From Phaeocystidibacter marisrubri (GTDB lineage: Bacteria > Bacteroidota > Bacteroidia > Flavobacteriales > Schleiferiaceae), in contig NZ_WBVQ01000002.1 of the NCBI RefSeq assembly GCF_008933165.1, positions 953,569 through 1,017,568 of the forward strand: a stretch of DNA of 64,000 bases. The letters are read 5' to 3'. The notes below the pieces were generated by a model. That model did not search any database. It was not told the DNA's origin and worked only from the letters and a program-made list of their open reading frames with translations. Positions 27,150 to 37,301 of this stretch are shown here, one piece after another. Made by a program: the position numbers and the translations under genes. The first letter of the stretch is position 1; each line of letters starts with the position of its first letter.

Positions 27150-28802
27150 ATGAAAAACATGTACCAGAAGGCCTGCCTTCTTACGAGTTTAATGCTCTCG
27201 CTGACCTCCTTAAACGGTCAGGTTAATCCATCCATGGAACCTGACTTCTTCTACCAAAATCGAATAATCTTCACTTCAAGTGAAGTATCCAGTGCCACAG
27301 TGAATGGCATGGACTTAACAGCCGTAATGGACTATGACAACTCTATCATCCCGCCAGTTGTACATGTTGACATTGTTGACCGAACGGGTGGCGGTGGAGC
27401 CAATCTCTTGCAAACCTTGGTGATCTCATCTCCAAGTGGCGGAAGCTGCAACCCTGGCGATGTCCAAATGACCCATGGTGGAGAAAACCTCTATGTGGTG
27501 TACGACTGTGCCTCACCAATTCCTGGCGGTTCGGAACAAGTGTTCTTAGATAAGTATTACTTCGACTCTTTCAGCGGCTCATATATCCCAATGGCCACAG
27601 CCATTTTCATCGGAGACGGCCGAAGTGCCCTAATCGACATGGGCCCAGAAGGCTTCGGAGGAGTGGTATATTCCAATAGAGACGACATCTTTGTGGCTTC
27701 CGTAGAATCTGACCCTAGCAATGTTTCCAACGGCACTGTAAACGTAAGCCCTCCTACGCTGGTACATACATTGGGAACACCAACGAGTACTTTCAGTTAT
27801 TACGATATCGCTGCACATGAACCATACAGTCTCCCCACGCTCACCGACATCCGCTATACTGTTGCCTTGTTAGACGGAGGTGTCTTGCATGCCATTACTC
27901 TCGACTCACCTCCGGGACTAGCACCGATATTTCACAGTGTAGACGCGTTTTACGACGTAGAAGGTGGTGCACGAGTGCGCATTTGCTCACCAAAAGAAAA
28001 CGGGATGGTGGCTCACACTTCGCCATATACCGAATTCACCATTGCAGTGAACAAAAGCGCGACATCTCCGTACAATGAGGATCTTGGACTTATTACGGGA
28101 GATGCTTCCATTGGAGGACTATCCCCATTTGTTGGAGTGAATAGCATACCTGGAAGTAGTCCATGTACCCTGGCTGTAGATTTCAAGTCGAGTTTCTATT
28201 GTAGCTATGCCATTGATTGGAATCAAAACAGTGCGGTGTCCATGACATGGCATGGACCAAGTGCTGCATGCATGGGAGAAACCTTCTCGGTAGAATTCGA
28301 CCCAACCTCTTCCACCTATTTAACTCCTCCTGGAATGGCAAATGCAGTTTCAGCTATTACTCAAGGAATAGATGAATCTTACGCCCCTATGAGTTCAAGC
28401 ATGAACAGTACGGAGATTGTACCTGTATTTGCTTTACAGAAATATGCTCAATCGGCTCCTAACATTTTTATTGTAGTCTCTGCAGACTATATGATCAAGT
28501 CAAAAGACTTGGTAGGTATGACCGTTTTCCCTTCCACTTATAAAACTGCCTTGGAGGAGAATTTGACAGGTGAATTCAACCTCATCATGGAGAGCGATCA
28601 TCAATGGAAATTAACATTCCCTTCCTTGGAGACTAGCACACAAATCGCCCTTTTCTCGATCTCTGGAGCCCTTGTATTCGAACGTGAAGTAGACGCTTCC
28701 AACAACGAGATCACTCTTTCGCTCGCTGATCTAGCATCAGGAGTTTACGTTGTCAACTGCAAAAGAGGTGAACAAACCGAGAGTTTCCGTATCATACGAT
28801 AA
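27150..28802 (+). CDS. secreted protein of unknown function with T9SS C-terminal sorting domain
   Basis: A 550-residue exported protein. The ATG at 27150 starts a signal peptide (MKNMYQKACLLTSLMLSL, cleaved near SLNGQ); the earlier start at 27102 would bury it. The mature part looks all-beta, with several Cys residues (for example SGGSCNPGDVQM, VYDCASP, HGPSAACMG) and propeller-like strands. The final about 80 residues (LTFPSLETSTQIALFSISG ... LASGVYVVNCKRG) match the type IX secretion sorting domain of Bacteroidota. It sits divergent to a LytTR two-component system. No enzyme motif was recognised. Confidence 0.85.
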   Translation: MKNMYQKACLLTSLMLSLTSLNGQVNPSMEPDFFYQNRIIFTSSEVSSATVNGMDLTAVMDYDNSIIPPVVHVDIVDRTGGGGANLLQTLVISSPSGGSCNPGDVQMTHGGENLYVVYDCASPIPGGSEQVFLDKYYFDSFSGSYIPMATAIFIGDGRSALIDMGPEGFGGVVYSNRDDIFVASVESDPSNVSNGTVNVSPPTLVHTLGTPTSTFSYYDIAAHEPYSLPTLTDIRYTVALLDGGVLHAITLDSPPGLAPIFHSVDAFYDVEGGARVRICSPKENGMVAHTSPYTEFTIAVNKSATSPYNEDLGLITGDASIGGLSPFVGVNSIPGSSPCTLAVDFKSSFYCSYAIDWNQNSAVSMTWHGPSAACMGETFSVEFDPTSSTYLTPPGMANAVSAITQGIDESYAPMSSSMNSTEIVPVFALQKYAQSAPNIFIVVSADYMIKSKDLVGMTVFPSTYKTALEENLTGEFNLIMESDHQWKLTFPSLETSTQIALFSISGALVFEREVDASNNEITLSLADLASGVYVVNCKRGEQTESFRIIR

Positions 28803-28827
28803 AGCTTCACAAACACCTTGTATAACA

Positions 28828-28853
28828 TGCCCGGCCTATATAGGCTGGGCATT
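28828..28853 (+). terminator. intrinsic terminator after the T9SS protein gene
   Basis: ATGCCCGGCCTATATAGGCT continues to GGGCAT: a 26-bp near-palindrome with one G-T pair, followed by TTTGTTT. Confidence 0.8.
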
Positions 28854-29427
28854 TGTTTATGAATATCAATACCGTTGGACTCAAGGGAGTTCCTCGGAAG
28901 AGATTCCACTGATAAAATGTGAAAGCACGAAACCTAAGGACCTGATGCTTTCAATGATGGATGCATTATGGTGTTATACTAAGAACACCCTTCATACCGC
29001 GCTATTAAACCGTTAACGTATCGGAATAAGATAGTGTGTCATTCCGTTCGCACTAGAAGCACTCACCATATGAGGGGAGATTCTCTAAGACCTTCTTTTC
29101 AATAAGAAAACCAAGCCTTGAGAAATAAAGAGTTCCACAAGGCCTAACGTTTCAGGGAATCGACTACTCTCTTTTTAGATAGCATTTTCATGCGCACCGG
29201 TTGCTCTGCTATTACGATAAGGCAACTTTAGTGTAATTCTTTAAAACAATTCTGCTAATTCGTGGAAGACTCAAACGGAACTGGGATATGTCTCCGAATG
29301 AATACCTTAAATAGCTCGAATTTTCCAGTTTTGACGGGTCCAATATAAGGGAGTACGCCGGAGTACGTTAGCACATGGTACTTCGCACTAGTCCATCGCA
29401 CCCTATCACTTTCCCACCCCTAATCTA
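28854..29427. other. long gene-free region upstream of kbl
   Basis: 574 bp without a supported gene: an ORF crossing 28750-29016 starts inside the previous gene in another frame and has no typical coding features. Two GGAGTACG units stand 2 bp apart at 29350-29357 and 29360-29367. No tRNA-like fold or family RNA was recognised. It could hold an undetected small RNA. Confidence 0.5.
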
Positions 29428-29435
29428 TATCTTCG
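29428..29435 (+). promoter_or_regulatory. -7 promoter box of kbl
   Basis: TATCTTCG followed by CATC and the ATG, the same 4-nt gap and the same CATC as at thiL. One mismatch to TAnnTTTG. Confidence 0.5.
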
Positions 29436-29439
29436 CATC

Positions 29440-30633
29440 ATGTACGGAAAACTTCAACAACAACTTCAAGCCGAACTTCAACAGATTGAAGCAGACGGCC
29501 TATACAAGAAAGAGCGAATAATCACTACTCCCCAAGATGCTGTGATCAAAACGGCCGAAGGGAAGGAAGTGTTGAATTTTTGCTCGAACAATTACCTCGG
29601 ACTTTCTTCTCACCCTAAGGTGATCGAAGCGGCGCATCAGGCGCTCAATTCACATGGTTTTGGAATGTCATCGGTTCGCTTTATTTGCGGTACACAAGAC
29701 ATTCACAAAACGCTTGAAAAGAAGATTGCCGACTTCCTAGGAACGGAAGACACCATCCTTTACGCTGCGGCATTTGATGCGAACGGCGGAGTGTTTGAAC
29801 CGCTTCTAGGTCCAGAAGATGCCATCATCTCGGATAGCTTGAACCACGCTTCCATCATAGACGGTGTTCGTTTGTGTAAGGCAATGCGCTTCCGCTACGA
29901 GAACAACAACATGGCAGATCTTGAAGAGAGATTGAAAGAAGCCAACGAGAAAGGCGCTCGCAATAAAATCATCGTTACCGATGGAGTGTTCTCTATGGAC
30001 GGCTATGTGGCGCAATTGGACAAAATCTGTGACCTTGCCGAACAATACGACGCTCTGGTAATGGTAGACGAATGTCACGCTACAGGGTTCATCGGTGCCA
30101 CGGGTAGAGGTACGCACGAACTCCGCAATGTGATGGGTAGAATTGACATCATTACTGGAACCTTGGGTAAGGCCTTGGGTGGTGCGATGGGCGGATTTAC
30201 CACAGGTAGAAAGGAAATTGTTGAACTTCTTCGCCAACGTTCTCGCCCTTACTTGTTCTCTAACTCGCTTGCCCCTTCTATTGTGGGTGCATCTATCGCG
30301 GTATTCGACCTTCTGAGCGAAACCACCGACCTCCGCGACAAGTTGGAAAACAACGTAAATCACTTTAAGAAAGGCATCAAGGCAGCTGGTTTTGATATCA
30401 AAGACGGCGATAGCGCTATTGTTCCTATCATGCTTTACGATGCAGCTCTTTCACAACAGTTTGCCGATAAACTTCTCGAAAAAGGTGTTTACGTGATTGG
30501 ATTCTTCTATCCAGTGGTTCCAAAAGGTCAGGCTCGAATTCGCGTTCAGCTTTCTGCTGCGCATGAAATAGAGCACTTGGACCAAGCGATTGCTGCCTTT
30601 ACTGAGGTAGGTAAAGAATTGGGCGTGATCTAA
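29440..30633 (+). CDS. kbl: glycine C-acetyltransferase (2-amino-3-ketobutyrate CoA ligase)
   Basis: A 397-residue PLP enzyme of the alpha-oxoamine synthase family. It splits 2-amino-3-oxobutyrate with CoA into glycine and acetyl-CoA in threonine breakdown. Motifs: [14 protein letters not shown] near the N-terminus, [35 protein letters not shown] (PLP Asp) and the PLP-Lys site [15 protein letters not shown]-terminal [10 protein letters not shown] fits Kbl rather than BioF. Threonine dehydrogenase is not adjacent. The stop codon overlaps the stop of the convergent helicase gene by two bases. Confidence 0.93.
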   Translation: MYGKLQQQLQAELQQIEADGLYKKERIITTPQDAVIKTAEGKEVLNFCSNNYLGLSSHPKVIEAAHQALNSHGFGMSSVRFICGTQDIHKTLEKKIADFLGTEDTILYAAAFDANGGVFEPLLGPEDAIISDSLNHASIIDGVRLCKAMRFRYENNNMADLEERLKEANEKGARNKIIVTDGVFSMDGYVAQLDKICDLAEQYDALVMVDECHATGFIGATGRGTHELRNVMGRIDIITGTLGKALGGAMGGFTTGRKEIVELLRQRSRPYLFSNSLAPSIVGASIAVFDLLSETTDLRDKLENNVNHFKKGIKAAGFDIKDGDSAIVPIMLYDAALSQQFADKLLEKGVYVIGFFYPVVPKGQARIRVQLSAAHEIEHLDQAIAAFTEVGKELGVI

Positions 30634-33600
30634 AGAAGAGTAAGCTGTTCTCCTCCACTTGGAGCTGAACGCACTTCTACGATGCGAACATCATCGTTAA
30701 TGTATACTAGGACAGATCGAACGGTCTGTCCTACTCCTAACAAATCCGCGTACCGGCGGATTTGTTTTTTATGGGAACTGAGCTCATCTCCGGTTTTGTA
30801 ATCCAGTACTGTCCACACGCCATTCTTAGAGGTGATTCTATCTGGTCGATGCACGCGGTCATCACCTACCCAATCTCGCTCGTTATAGACTTTTTCCGCT
30901 GTAAAGGAATCTGACAATTCTGGGTGGTTGACCACCTTCTCCAGTACTTCCCGTATTTCGCTAACGGACGATTTGGGCAGTTTTCCAGATACTACCGCAC
31001 GCCGCAGCACTTGAGGCAAATCAGAAGCCCTTTCGACTTCTGCCAACAAATTGTGAATGGTGTTTCCCCACATTCTAGGGCGATCGCTGAGTTGATCTTT
31101 TATACCATCTGTATCTCTACTCAGCTGCACTCTTCCCCTCCAAGCATTACTCACAAAGGTGTCTATGCTTCGTGCAGAGGCACCTTCATCCTCTTCTTGT
31201 GAAGGCGCAGGCGTTTCCGATCCGAGAATGAGTCGCTCGTCACCTTCGGGACGCAGTCCCTTCTCTTCCAGATAGCAAAGGAGGTAGTCGTTGATCTTTC
31301 CCTTATCCATGGAAGGCCCAGTCTTGCTATTGTTCTGCTCACTGATAATATAGAGACGATCTACAGGACGGGTGAGCACCACATAGAGCAGGTTGATGTT
31401 GTCGAAAACAGTCTCTCGATCAAAGCGTTCATATGTTGCCGTATACGATGGATGGGTGGTTTCTGCACGTGCGGCTAGTTCGGAATTCATACCCATCAAA
31501 GCCACGGGCAAACCTTCAAATTGATCTTCGTCTAAGCGAACCCACCGAGTGTCGCCTCCCTTTCGCTTTGCCTCAAAATTGGCAAACGGAAAAATGACCA
31601 CAGGGAATTCCAAGCCTTTGGATTTGTGGATGGACATCACCTGTACGGCTTCTCTGGAGTTCGGAACGGTGATGGATTGATTATGCCCCTTCTCATACCA
31701 CCAAGTTAGGAAGTCGACAATATTATGGGATTTCCTCTGTCCAAAAGCGTAGAGTTCATCCAAGAAAAACTGGATGAAGGGATCGGGCTTTCTTCCGTCA
31801 ATGAGGCGAAGTGCACGTGCGGCATTCTCCCCCCACTCAAAAAGTCCCGCTGCATCCTTAGCCGCTAAAGCTTCCGCGATTTCGTGATCGGCGGTCCACT
31901 TTTGCCAAGCATCCCCACGAACATCGGAAGCTGCCAATAGTCCCGCGTGTAATTCTTCAGCAGTCATGCTATACACACCCGATTGATGAAGCATGTCCAC
32001 CAACTCCATCCTAGCCTCCAAATCCGCCGGATTGAGTTTAAGTCGGATGAAAGCAATAATAGCCCGAACGGCAGAACTGTTCTGTAGTTTAAGTGAATCT
32101 ACACTCACTACATTGATTCCTTCTTGTGTGAGAACACGGGCTACTTTCTCTCCGTACACATTGTTCCGAACTAGGATGGCAATATCACCTGGATGATATC
32201 CAGCATCCAAGCATTCTCGCACGCGAACCAACGTTTTCTGCAGGCAGCCCGCATGAAAGAGATCGTTCTTCCTCTCCGTTTCTAGAAACTCTATGGAAAC
32301 CATCCCCCCTTCTTGTCCCATGGCCTTTTGGGCAACCTCTCGGTACAATTGCTGATGCTGATCCTCCCCTAGAACCTCAGCTAACCGACCGAAGAAATCG
32401 TTGTTGAAGTTGATGATTTCAGTGGCAGATCTCCAGTTGTGCTCTAAGGAAACATGCTTCAAGGCATAAGCGACATCGCCCCCCAGCTCATCTGGGTTTC
32501 GAGCGCTTTCTATCAACCCTAAAAACTGCTCAGCTTCTCCGCCTCTCCATCGATAAATACTTTGCTTGGCGTCCCCCACAATCATGGTTGAACCTCCAGA
32601 AGCAACGGCGTTGTGCACCAAAGGAGTTAAGTTGAGCCATTGAAGGCTACTGGTATCTTGAAATTCATCGATGAAATAATGGCGATATTTTTCACCAATT
32701 CGCTCGTAGATGTAGGGAGTGGGCAGATTAATCAGGGATTCATAAATAAGCTTGTTGAAGGTCTTCAAACTCTCCAGGTTATTCGCCTCTTTATAGTCGT
32801 TTAGTTTGGCAGCAATTTCATGCAATACCGCCATTCCATCATAGTTGGCAAGAACTTTCTCAAGAATCAGTGCATGAACAACTTCCTCATCTTCAAAGGC
32901 GATACATCGACCGATCAAATCAGTGAGTGCATCGTTGATAGGTTCGATTGCGGCAGCTGCTTCTGGCGCTGGCTTCGCCTTGGTGTACACCCCTTTTTCG
33001 TGAAAATCGCGAATGCGTTTCCCAGCCATGAAAGCGGACAAATCATTCTGAAGCGCTTTTTTGAAATAGGATGGAACAGCTCCGTAATTAAAGTAAGCAG
33101 CAGGAATTCCGGCTATCAACTTCATGCCTTCTTCACCTAATCCGTGCATTTTGGCCTTGTAAGCCGCAAGCTGACTCTCTAGTTTGCCGCGTACTTCAAT
33201 GAATTGCGGAAGCGTCCACGACTCGAGTTTATCTAGAATCTCCGCACTGTTCTCATCACCCAAATGAGCAGCCATTTTGAGCATTTCTCCCTCCGGCTTC
33301 CAGTACTTACCTTCATCCATCTTACGATCTACATAGCGATGAAGGAGTTTAGTCAGCTCTGCATGCCTTCCACTGTCATCCAAGAGCAGATCAATAGATT
33401 GACGGTACATTTCTGCATCGTCTAACTCCACGTCGAAGTTGGAAGCTAGTCCCAAATCGTGACTAAACGTGCGGACCAGTCGGTACGTGAATTTGTCGAT
33501 GGTAGAAATACTCAATCCCGTATAATCATGCAAAATGGACTTGAGCACTTCGTGGGATCTACGAGAAAGCGTGGCATCGTCTATTTCCAAATCATCCGCT

Positions 33601-33851
33601 ACTGCATCGTACAATCCTCGAAACTTTGAAGGCACTGTTGGTTGACGAAAGGCATTCAAGGCTTCCAACACCCTTCTCTTCATTTCCCCAGCCGCCTTAA
33701 GGGTGAACGTGATAGCGAGAATTCGAGTAAATTCGGAGGATGTTTCAGATCGCAAGCAGATCTTTAAATACTCCCGCACCAAACTAAACGTTTTTCCAGC
33801 ACCAGCACTGGCACTGTAAACTTGAAATGTTTTGGGATGGGATGTACTCAT
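30630..33851 (-). CDS. RecB/AddA-like UvrD-family helicase-nuclease
   Basis: A 1073-residue superfamily 1 helicase. Walker A is SASAGAGKT (Lys20) and motif II is [13 protein letters not shown]; the [13 protein letters not shown] motif (motif V region) and LLYVVLTRP (motif VI) are also present. The C-terminus carries a PD-(D/E)XK nuclease core with HRPDRI and VLDYKTG. This is the layout of AddA/RecB-type subunits that process DNA double-strand ends for recombination. An AddB-like partner would be expected, but neither neighbour (kbl, DUF5686) is one, so the partner must lie elsewhere. A TACCTTTA box is found 18 nt before the ATG. Assignment to AddA rather than a solitary RecB-like enzyme is uncertain. 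Confidence 0.9.
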   Translation of the reverse strand: MSTSHPKTFQVYSASAGAGKTFSLVREYLKICLRSETSSEFTRILAITFTLKAAGEMKRRVLEALNAFRQPTVPSKFRGLYDAVADDLEIDDATLSRRSHEVLKSILHDYTGLSISTIDKFTYRLVRTFSHDLGLASNFDVELDDAEMYRQSIDLLLDDSGRHAELTKLLHRYVDRKMDEGKYWKPEGEMLKMAAHLGDENSAEILDKLESWTLPQFIEVRGKLESQLAAYKAKMHGLGEEGMKLIAGIPAAYFNYGAVPSYFKKALQNDLSAFMAGKRIRDFHEKGVYTKAKPAPEAAAAIEPINDALTDLIGRCIAFEDEEVVHALILEKVLANYDGMAVLHEIAAKLNDYKEANNLESLKTFNKLIYESLINLPTPYIYERIGEKYRHYFIDEFQDTSSLQWLNLTPLVHNAVASGGSTMIVGDAKQSIYRWRGGEAEQFLGLIESARNPDELGGDVAYALKHVSLEHNWRSATEIINFNNDFFGRLAEVLGEDQHQQLYREVAQKAMGQEGGMVSIEFLETERKNDLFHAGCLQKTLVRVRECLDAGYHPGDIAILVRNNVYGEKVARVLTQEGINVVSVDSLKLQNSSAVRAIIAFIRLKLNPADLEARMELVDMLHQSGVYSMTAEELHAGLLAASDVRGDAWQKWTADHEIAEALAAKDAAGLFEWGENAARALRLIDGRKPDPFIQFFLDELYAFGQRKSHNIVDFLTWWYEKGHNQSITVPNSREAVQVMSIHKSKGLEFPVVIFPFANFEAKRKGGDTRWVRLDEDQFEGLPVALMGMNSELAARAETTHPSYTATYERFDRETVFDNINLLYVVLTRPVDRLYIISEQNNSKTGPSMDKGKINDYLLCYLEEKGLRPEGDERLILGSETPAPSQEEDEGASARSIDTFVSNAWRGRVQLSRDTDGIKDQLSDRPRMWGNTIHNLLAEVERASDLPQVLRRAVVSGKLPKSSVSEIREVLEKVVNHPELSDSFTAEKVYNERDWVGDDRVHRPDRITSKNGVWTVLDYKTGDELSSHKKQIRRYADLLGVGQTVRSVLVYINDDVRIVEVRSAPSGGEQLTLL

Positions 33852-33970
33852 GAGAGGCGAATCTTCTCGTAAAGGTAGGGAATGCGAAACATGTTAAAAG
33901 TCGAAATTTATACTGAAAATACGGTACTAGACGTACGATAATTAGAATCCTTCTCTACCTTAGAAGCTCA

Positions 33971-36385
33971 ATGAAGAATACACCTGCATCATATATTCTT
34001 TTCGGACTTTTTCTCATTCTCTCTTTCCACACTGAAGCACAGCAGTATGTGGGGCAGATATTGGATGAACACGGAGAAACACTTCCCAACGTAACCATCT
34101 CGTGGGGAGAGGATCGTTCGCAAAAATTGATCTCGGATATCAATGGAAACTTCACCCTTCCTCATCGTCGATTTCGCATTGTGAAGTTTGAACTCATTGG
34201 GTATGAACCGAGCTCGTACCGCCCTGAAGATCTTCCCTCTGATGGAAAAATCGTCCTTTACGAAAAGGCCGAAGCGCTGAACGAGGTAACCATCTTTGCC
34301 CGTGAAAACCCAGCTTGGCGAATCGTTCGCAATGCAGTTCGACACAAGTCGGTGAACAACCCAAACCGCTACGATTCCTATCGATACACCAGCTATAACA
34401 AGAATGTAATCACCTACAACTTCGACATTGATTCCACCATGAGTTCAGCCGATAGTGCCGAGATTATGGCCGACAAGGCGAATGCCGTTAACCGACATTT
34501 GTTGGTGATTGAATCGGTGACGAAGAAGTACTACCACACGCCGAATCAGCATGCGGAAGAGGTAATAGGCACTAAAATTTCTGGATTCGAAAATCCAAAC
34601 ATCGCTACCATTCCAGATGGTATTCAGCACTTTGGTTTTTATGATGATTACATGCGATTATTGAACAAAGAATACCTCAACCCTATCGCCAAAGGGTTTG
34701 AAGATCGCTATGCCTTCATCCTACAAGATACCACTTACTCGGGAACGGACACCACCTTCATCATGAAGTACTTCCCCACGCGAGGGTCAAATTTTGAAGG
34801 GTTTGAAGGAGTGATTCACATCAACTCCAACGGCTGGGCGATTGAATATGTTACAGCAGAACCATGGGATAAAGGGAAGATTAGCCTGAGCATGGAGCAG
34901 CGCTACGAACGAGTTTACGGTGGCTATTGGTTTCCCGTTCAACTCAACTTCACCTTAGAACTAGAGCGTTTCCCCTTCCGAAAAAACGGAGCGGTGATGA
35001 TTGGAAAGACCTACCTCGATTCCATCTACGTGAACGTTCCCGTCCCGGAAGAAAAATTCAGCCATGTTCAAGTGAAAATGCGTGAAGATGCAGGCTTGGT
35101 GGACGATAGCTTCTGGGAACTTCGTCGGCCAACGGAACTCGACCCCCTAGAGCGTGAAACCGTTCGCCACATGGATAGCATCGGCGAGCGCTATAATTTA
35201 GGTGGGGTAATGCGCTCCACGCGACATGCGTATAGAGGCTTTCTTGCATTAGGCCCTATCAACTTAGACATGAAGCGACTTATTGCCAGTAGTCAATACG
35301 AAGGTTTACGACTGGGAATGGGGGTATACACCAACGAAGTGATCTCACCTTTCATCAGCGGAGGGGGATACTTTGGCTATGGTTTTAACGATGAACGATT
35401 GAAATACGGGGGCGAAATCAAACTCACCTTTGACACCGAAAATGACGGTTGGTTTAAGTATGAATACAAGAATGATGTTCGTGGCCCCGGGGTGATTGGC
35501 ATCAATTATTGGGAACGAACGTCCTTTGCCGAACAATTCTACAACGTGCGGATGGACCGCATTGAATCTCACGAAGTGATGTTGCGATCTCGTGCGTGGA
35601 CGTATCACATTTTTGAAGTGGGAGCCAAGAACTTCTCGCTTACTCCAACTTATGACTATGCCTTTGTAAACGACGAAGGGGAAGCCTCAACTTTCTACCA
35701 ATTTTCTGAAATCAACTTCGGTTGGCGATGGGTTCAAGATGAGCGAATCTTAGCTAACTATGGTCAGAAAATCACCACAGGTAGCAAGCTTTGGCCTGCT
35801 GTTCGATTGAACTATAGTCGAGGAATATCTGGCATATTTGGCTCCGACTTCGATTACAACAAATTGGAATTGGGGATTCAATTTGATCGCTTTACCAAGA
35901 ACTTAGGAAGAACGCTCATCAGTTTGGAGACCGGTATCGTAGATAGAGCTCTTCCCATTGGGATGAACTTTGGCGCTCGTCCATCCTACAGTTCCTCCTT
36001 CAGTGTAGTAGTGCCTAACTCCTTTCAGGCCATGCGATTCAACGAGTTCTTCAATTCCAGATATGTCGCCATGTACTTCATGCACGATTTCCGTTCCCTC
36101 CTTCTTCGAAGTGGATGGTTCAAGCCAGAAATTCGAATCTTTCAGGGCGTAGGTTATGGATTGCTCGACGAACCCGAAAGACATTTGAATGAAGATATCA
36201 AGGATATGCGCTATGGGTATTACGAATCAGGACTGGCGTTCGACAACTTGATACGAATCAATTTAGGCAACATGGGCTACTTCGGCATTGGCGTAGGTGC
36301 ATTTTACCGATATGGGCCGTATTCATTCCCGAATACACTGGATAACTTCTCTCTTAAAATGGCCTTCATGCTGTCCGTAAACTAA
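33971..36385 (+). CDS. DUF5686 outer-membrane protein with carboxypeptidase-like regulatory domain
   Basis: An 804-residue exported protein. Signal peptide about residues 1-23 (ending HTEAQQ); a carboxypeptidase-regulatory-like beta sandwich (about 25-100, VGQILDEHGETLPNVTISWG) follows, then the DUF5686 region, which starts with NPAWRIVRNAV and ends in many alternating strands (IRINLGNMGYFGIGVGAFYRYG), consistent with an outer-membrane beta barrel. Function is not established for the family. The ATG follows a weak TACCTTAG box by 7 nt. The esterase gene starts 4 bp after its stop, so the pair is an operon. Confidence 0.88.
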   Translation: MKNTPASYILFGLFLILSFHTEAQQYVGQILDEHGETLPNVTISWGEDRSQKLISDINGNFTLPHRRFRIVKFELIGYEPSSYRPEDLPSDGKIVLYEKAEALNEVTIFARENPAWRIVRNAVRHKSVNNPNRYDSYRYTSYNKNVITYNFDIDSTMSSADSAEIMADKANAVNRHLLVIESVTKKYYHTPNQHAEEVIGTKISGFENPNIATIPDGIQHFGFYDDYMRLLNKEYLNPIAKGFEDRYAFILQDTTYSGTDTTFIMKYFPTRGSNFEGFEGVIHINSNGWAIEYVTAEPWDKGKISLSMEQRYERVYGGYWFPVQLNFTLELERFPFRKNGAVMIGKTYLDSIYVNVPVPEEKFSHVQVKMREDAGLVDDSFWELRRPTELDPLERETVRHMDSIGERYNLGGVMRSTRHAYRGFLALGPINLDMKRLIASSQYEGLRLGMGVYTNEVISPFISGGGYFGYGFNDERLKYGGEIKLTFDTENDGWFKYEYKNDVRGPGVIGINYWERTSFAEQFYNVRMDRIESHEVMLRSRAWTYHIFEVGAKNFSLTPTYDYAFVNDEGEASTFYQFSEINFGWRWVQDERILANYGQKITTGSKLWPAVRLNYSRGISGIFGSDFDYNKLELGIQFDRFTKNLGRTLISLETGIVDRALPIGMNFGARPSYSSSFSVVVPNSFQAMRFNEFFNSRYVAMYFMHDFRSLLLRSGWFKPEIRIFQGVGYGLLDEPERHLNEDIKDMRYGYYESGLAFDNLIRINLGNMGYFGIGVGAFYRYGPYSFPNTLDNFSLKMAFMLSVN

Positions 36386-36389
36386 GCGA

Positions 36390-37301
36390 ATGAAACACCT
36401 CTACCTCACTCTTATCACCCTATCTGCCCTTGTCGTTGGTTGCAACAACCCGAAAGAACCCGTGAATGAAAAAGGTCAGCTTACCTTGCTGGGCAACTGG
36501 GCACCTGAGGGTTTGAGTTGGCGAGATGTGTGGGTTTGGACGCCCCCAGGCTACGATTCAAGCCAGAGCTATCCTGTACTCTACATGCACGACGGTCAAA
36601 TGCTGTTTGATTCGACGAACACATGGAATCACCAAGAGTGGCAGGTAGATGAAACCATGGAACGACTCATTTCTAAGGGTGTGATTCAACCAACTATAGT
36701 GGTAGCCATTGCCAATGGTGGTTCAATTTATAGAACGAGCGACTACTTTCCAGAAGACGTTATTCCAAGCCTTCCAGAAGCCATTGCAGATTCTCTTATT
36801 CAAAACGATTTGGCAGGAAAAGCCAGAGGTAATCGATACGTAGATTTCCTCATTCACGAACTCAAGCCTTTCATCAAAGAGCGATATGCAGTATCCGATA
36901 ATCCCATGGATCACTACATCATGGGTTCAAGCATGGGAGGGTTGATTTCCCTTTATGCCACCTTACAATATCCCGAAGAATTTGGCGGTGCTGCCTGTTT
37001 ATCCACCCACTGGCTCGGCGCGCGACGCACTCGAAATGCCGAGTTGTCATCGGCTATTTTGGACTACACGGCTGAACATCTACCCAACCCATATTCCACA
37101 CACTTGTACTTCGATCACGGAACAGTAGGTCTCGATTCACTCTACGCACCCTATCAATCTAAAATGGATAGCATCTTAGTGGCCAACGACTTTGTGGAAG
37201 GTAGAGGAATGAGCAAAGTGTTTGAAGGAGCAGATCACAACGAACGCTCTTGGTCTAGAAGACTTGAGGTTCCACTCACGTATCTTCTTGGAGCAAAGTA
37301 G
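36390..37301 (+). CDS. esterase-like alpha/beta hydrolase, lipoprotein
   Basis: A 303-residue lipoprotein (signal ends ALVVGC, Cys18) with the fold of the esterase D / enterochelin-esterase-like family. DVWVWTPPGYDSSQSYPVLY is the typical first strand; the nucleophile elbow is GSSMG with Ser181; the later DHGT and GADHNERSW motifs carry the likely acid and His of the triad. It probably hydrolyses an ester at the cell envelope; the substrate is unknown. Position 4 bp after the DUF5686 gene suggests co-expression. Its 3' end overlaps the convergent MFS gene by 26 bp. Confidence 0.88.
   Translation: MKHLYLTLITLSALVVGCNNPKEPVNEKGQLTLLGNWAPEGLSWRDVWVWTPPGYDSSQSYPVLYMHDGQMLFDSTNTWNHQEWQVDETMERLISKGVIQPTIVVAIANGGSIYRTSDYFPEDVIPSLPEAIADSLIQNDLAGKARGNRYVDFLIHELKPFIKERYAVSDNPMDHYIMGSSMGGLISLYATLQYPEEFGGAACLSTHWLGARRTRNAELSSAILDYTAEHLPNPYSTHLYFDHGTVGLDSLYAPYQSKMDSILVANDFVEGRGMSKVFEGADHNERSWSRRLEVPLTYLLGAK

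Noticed and set aside
28750-29016. 88-codon ORF after the T9SS protein gene
   Set aside because: Begins inside the previous gene in another frame and crosses the strong terminator at 28828-28853.
29806-30363. 185-codon minus-strand ORF
   Set aside because: Shadow of kbl; codon-driven composition (many Arg and Gly), no motif and inside a well-defined enzyme gene.
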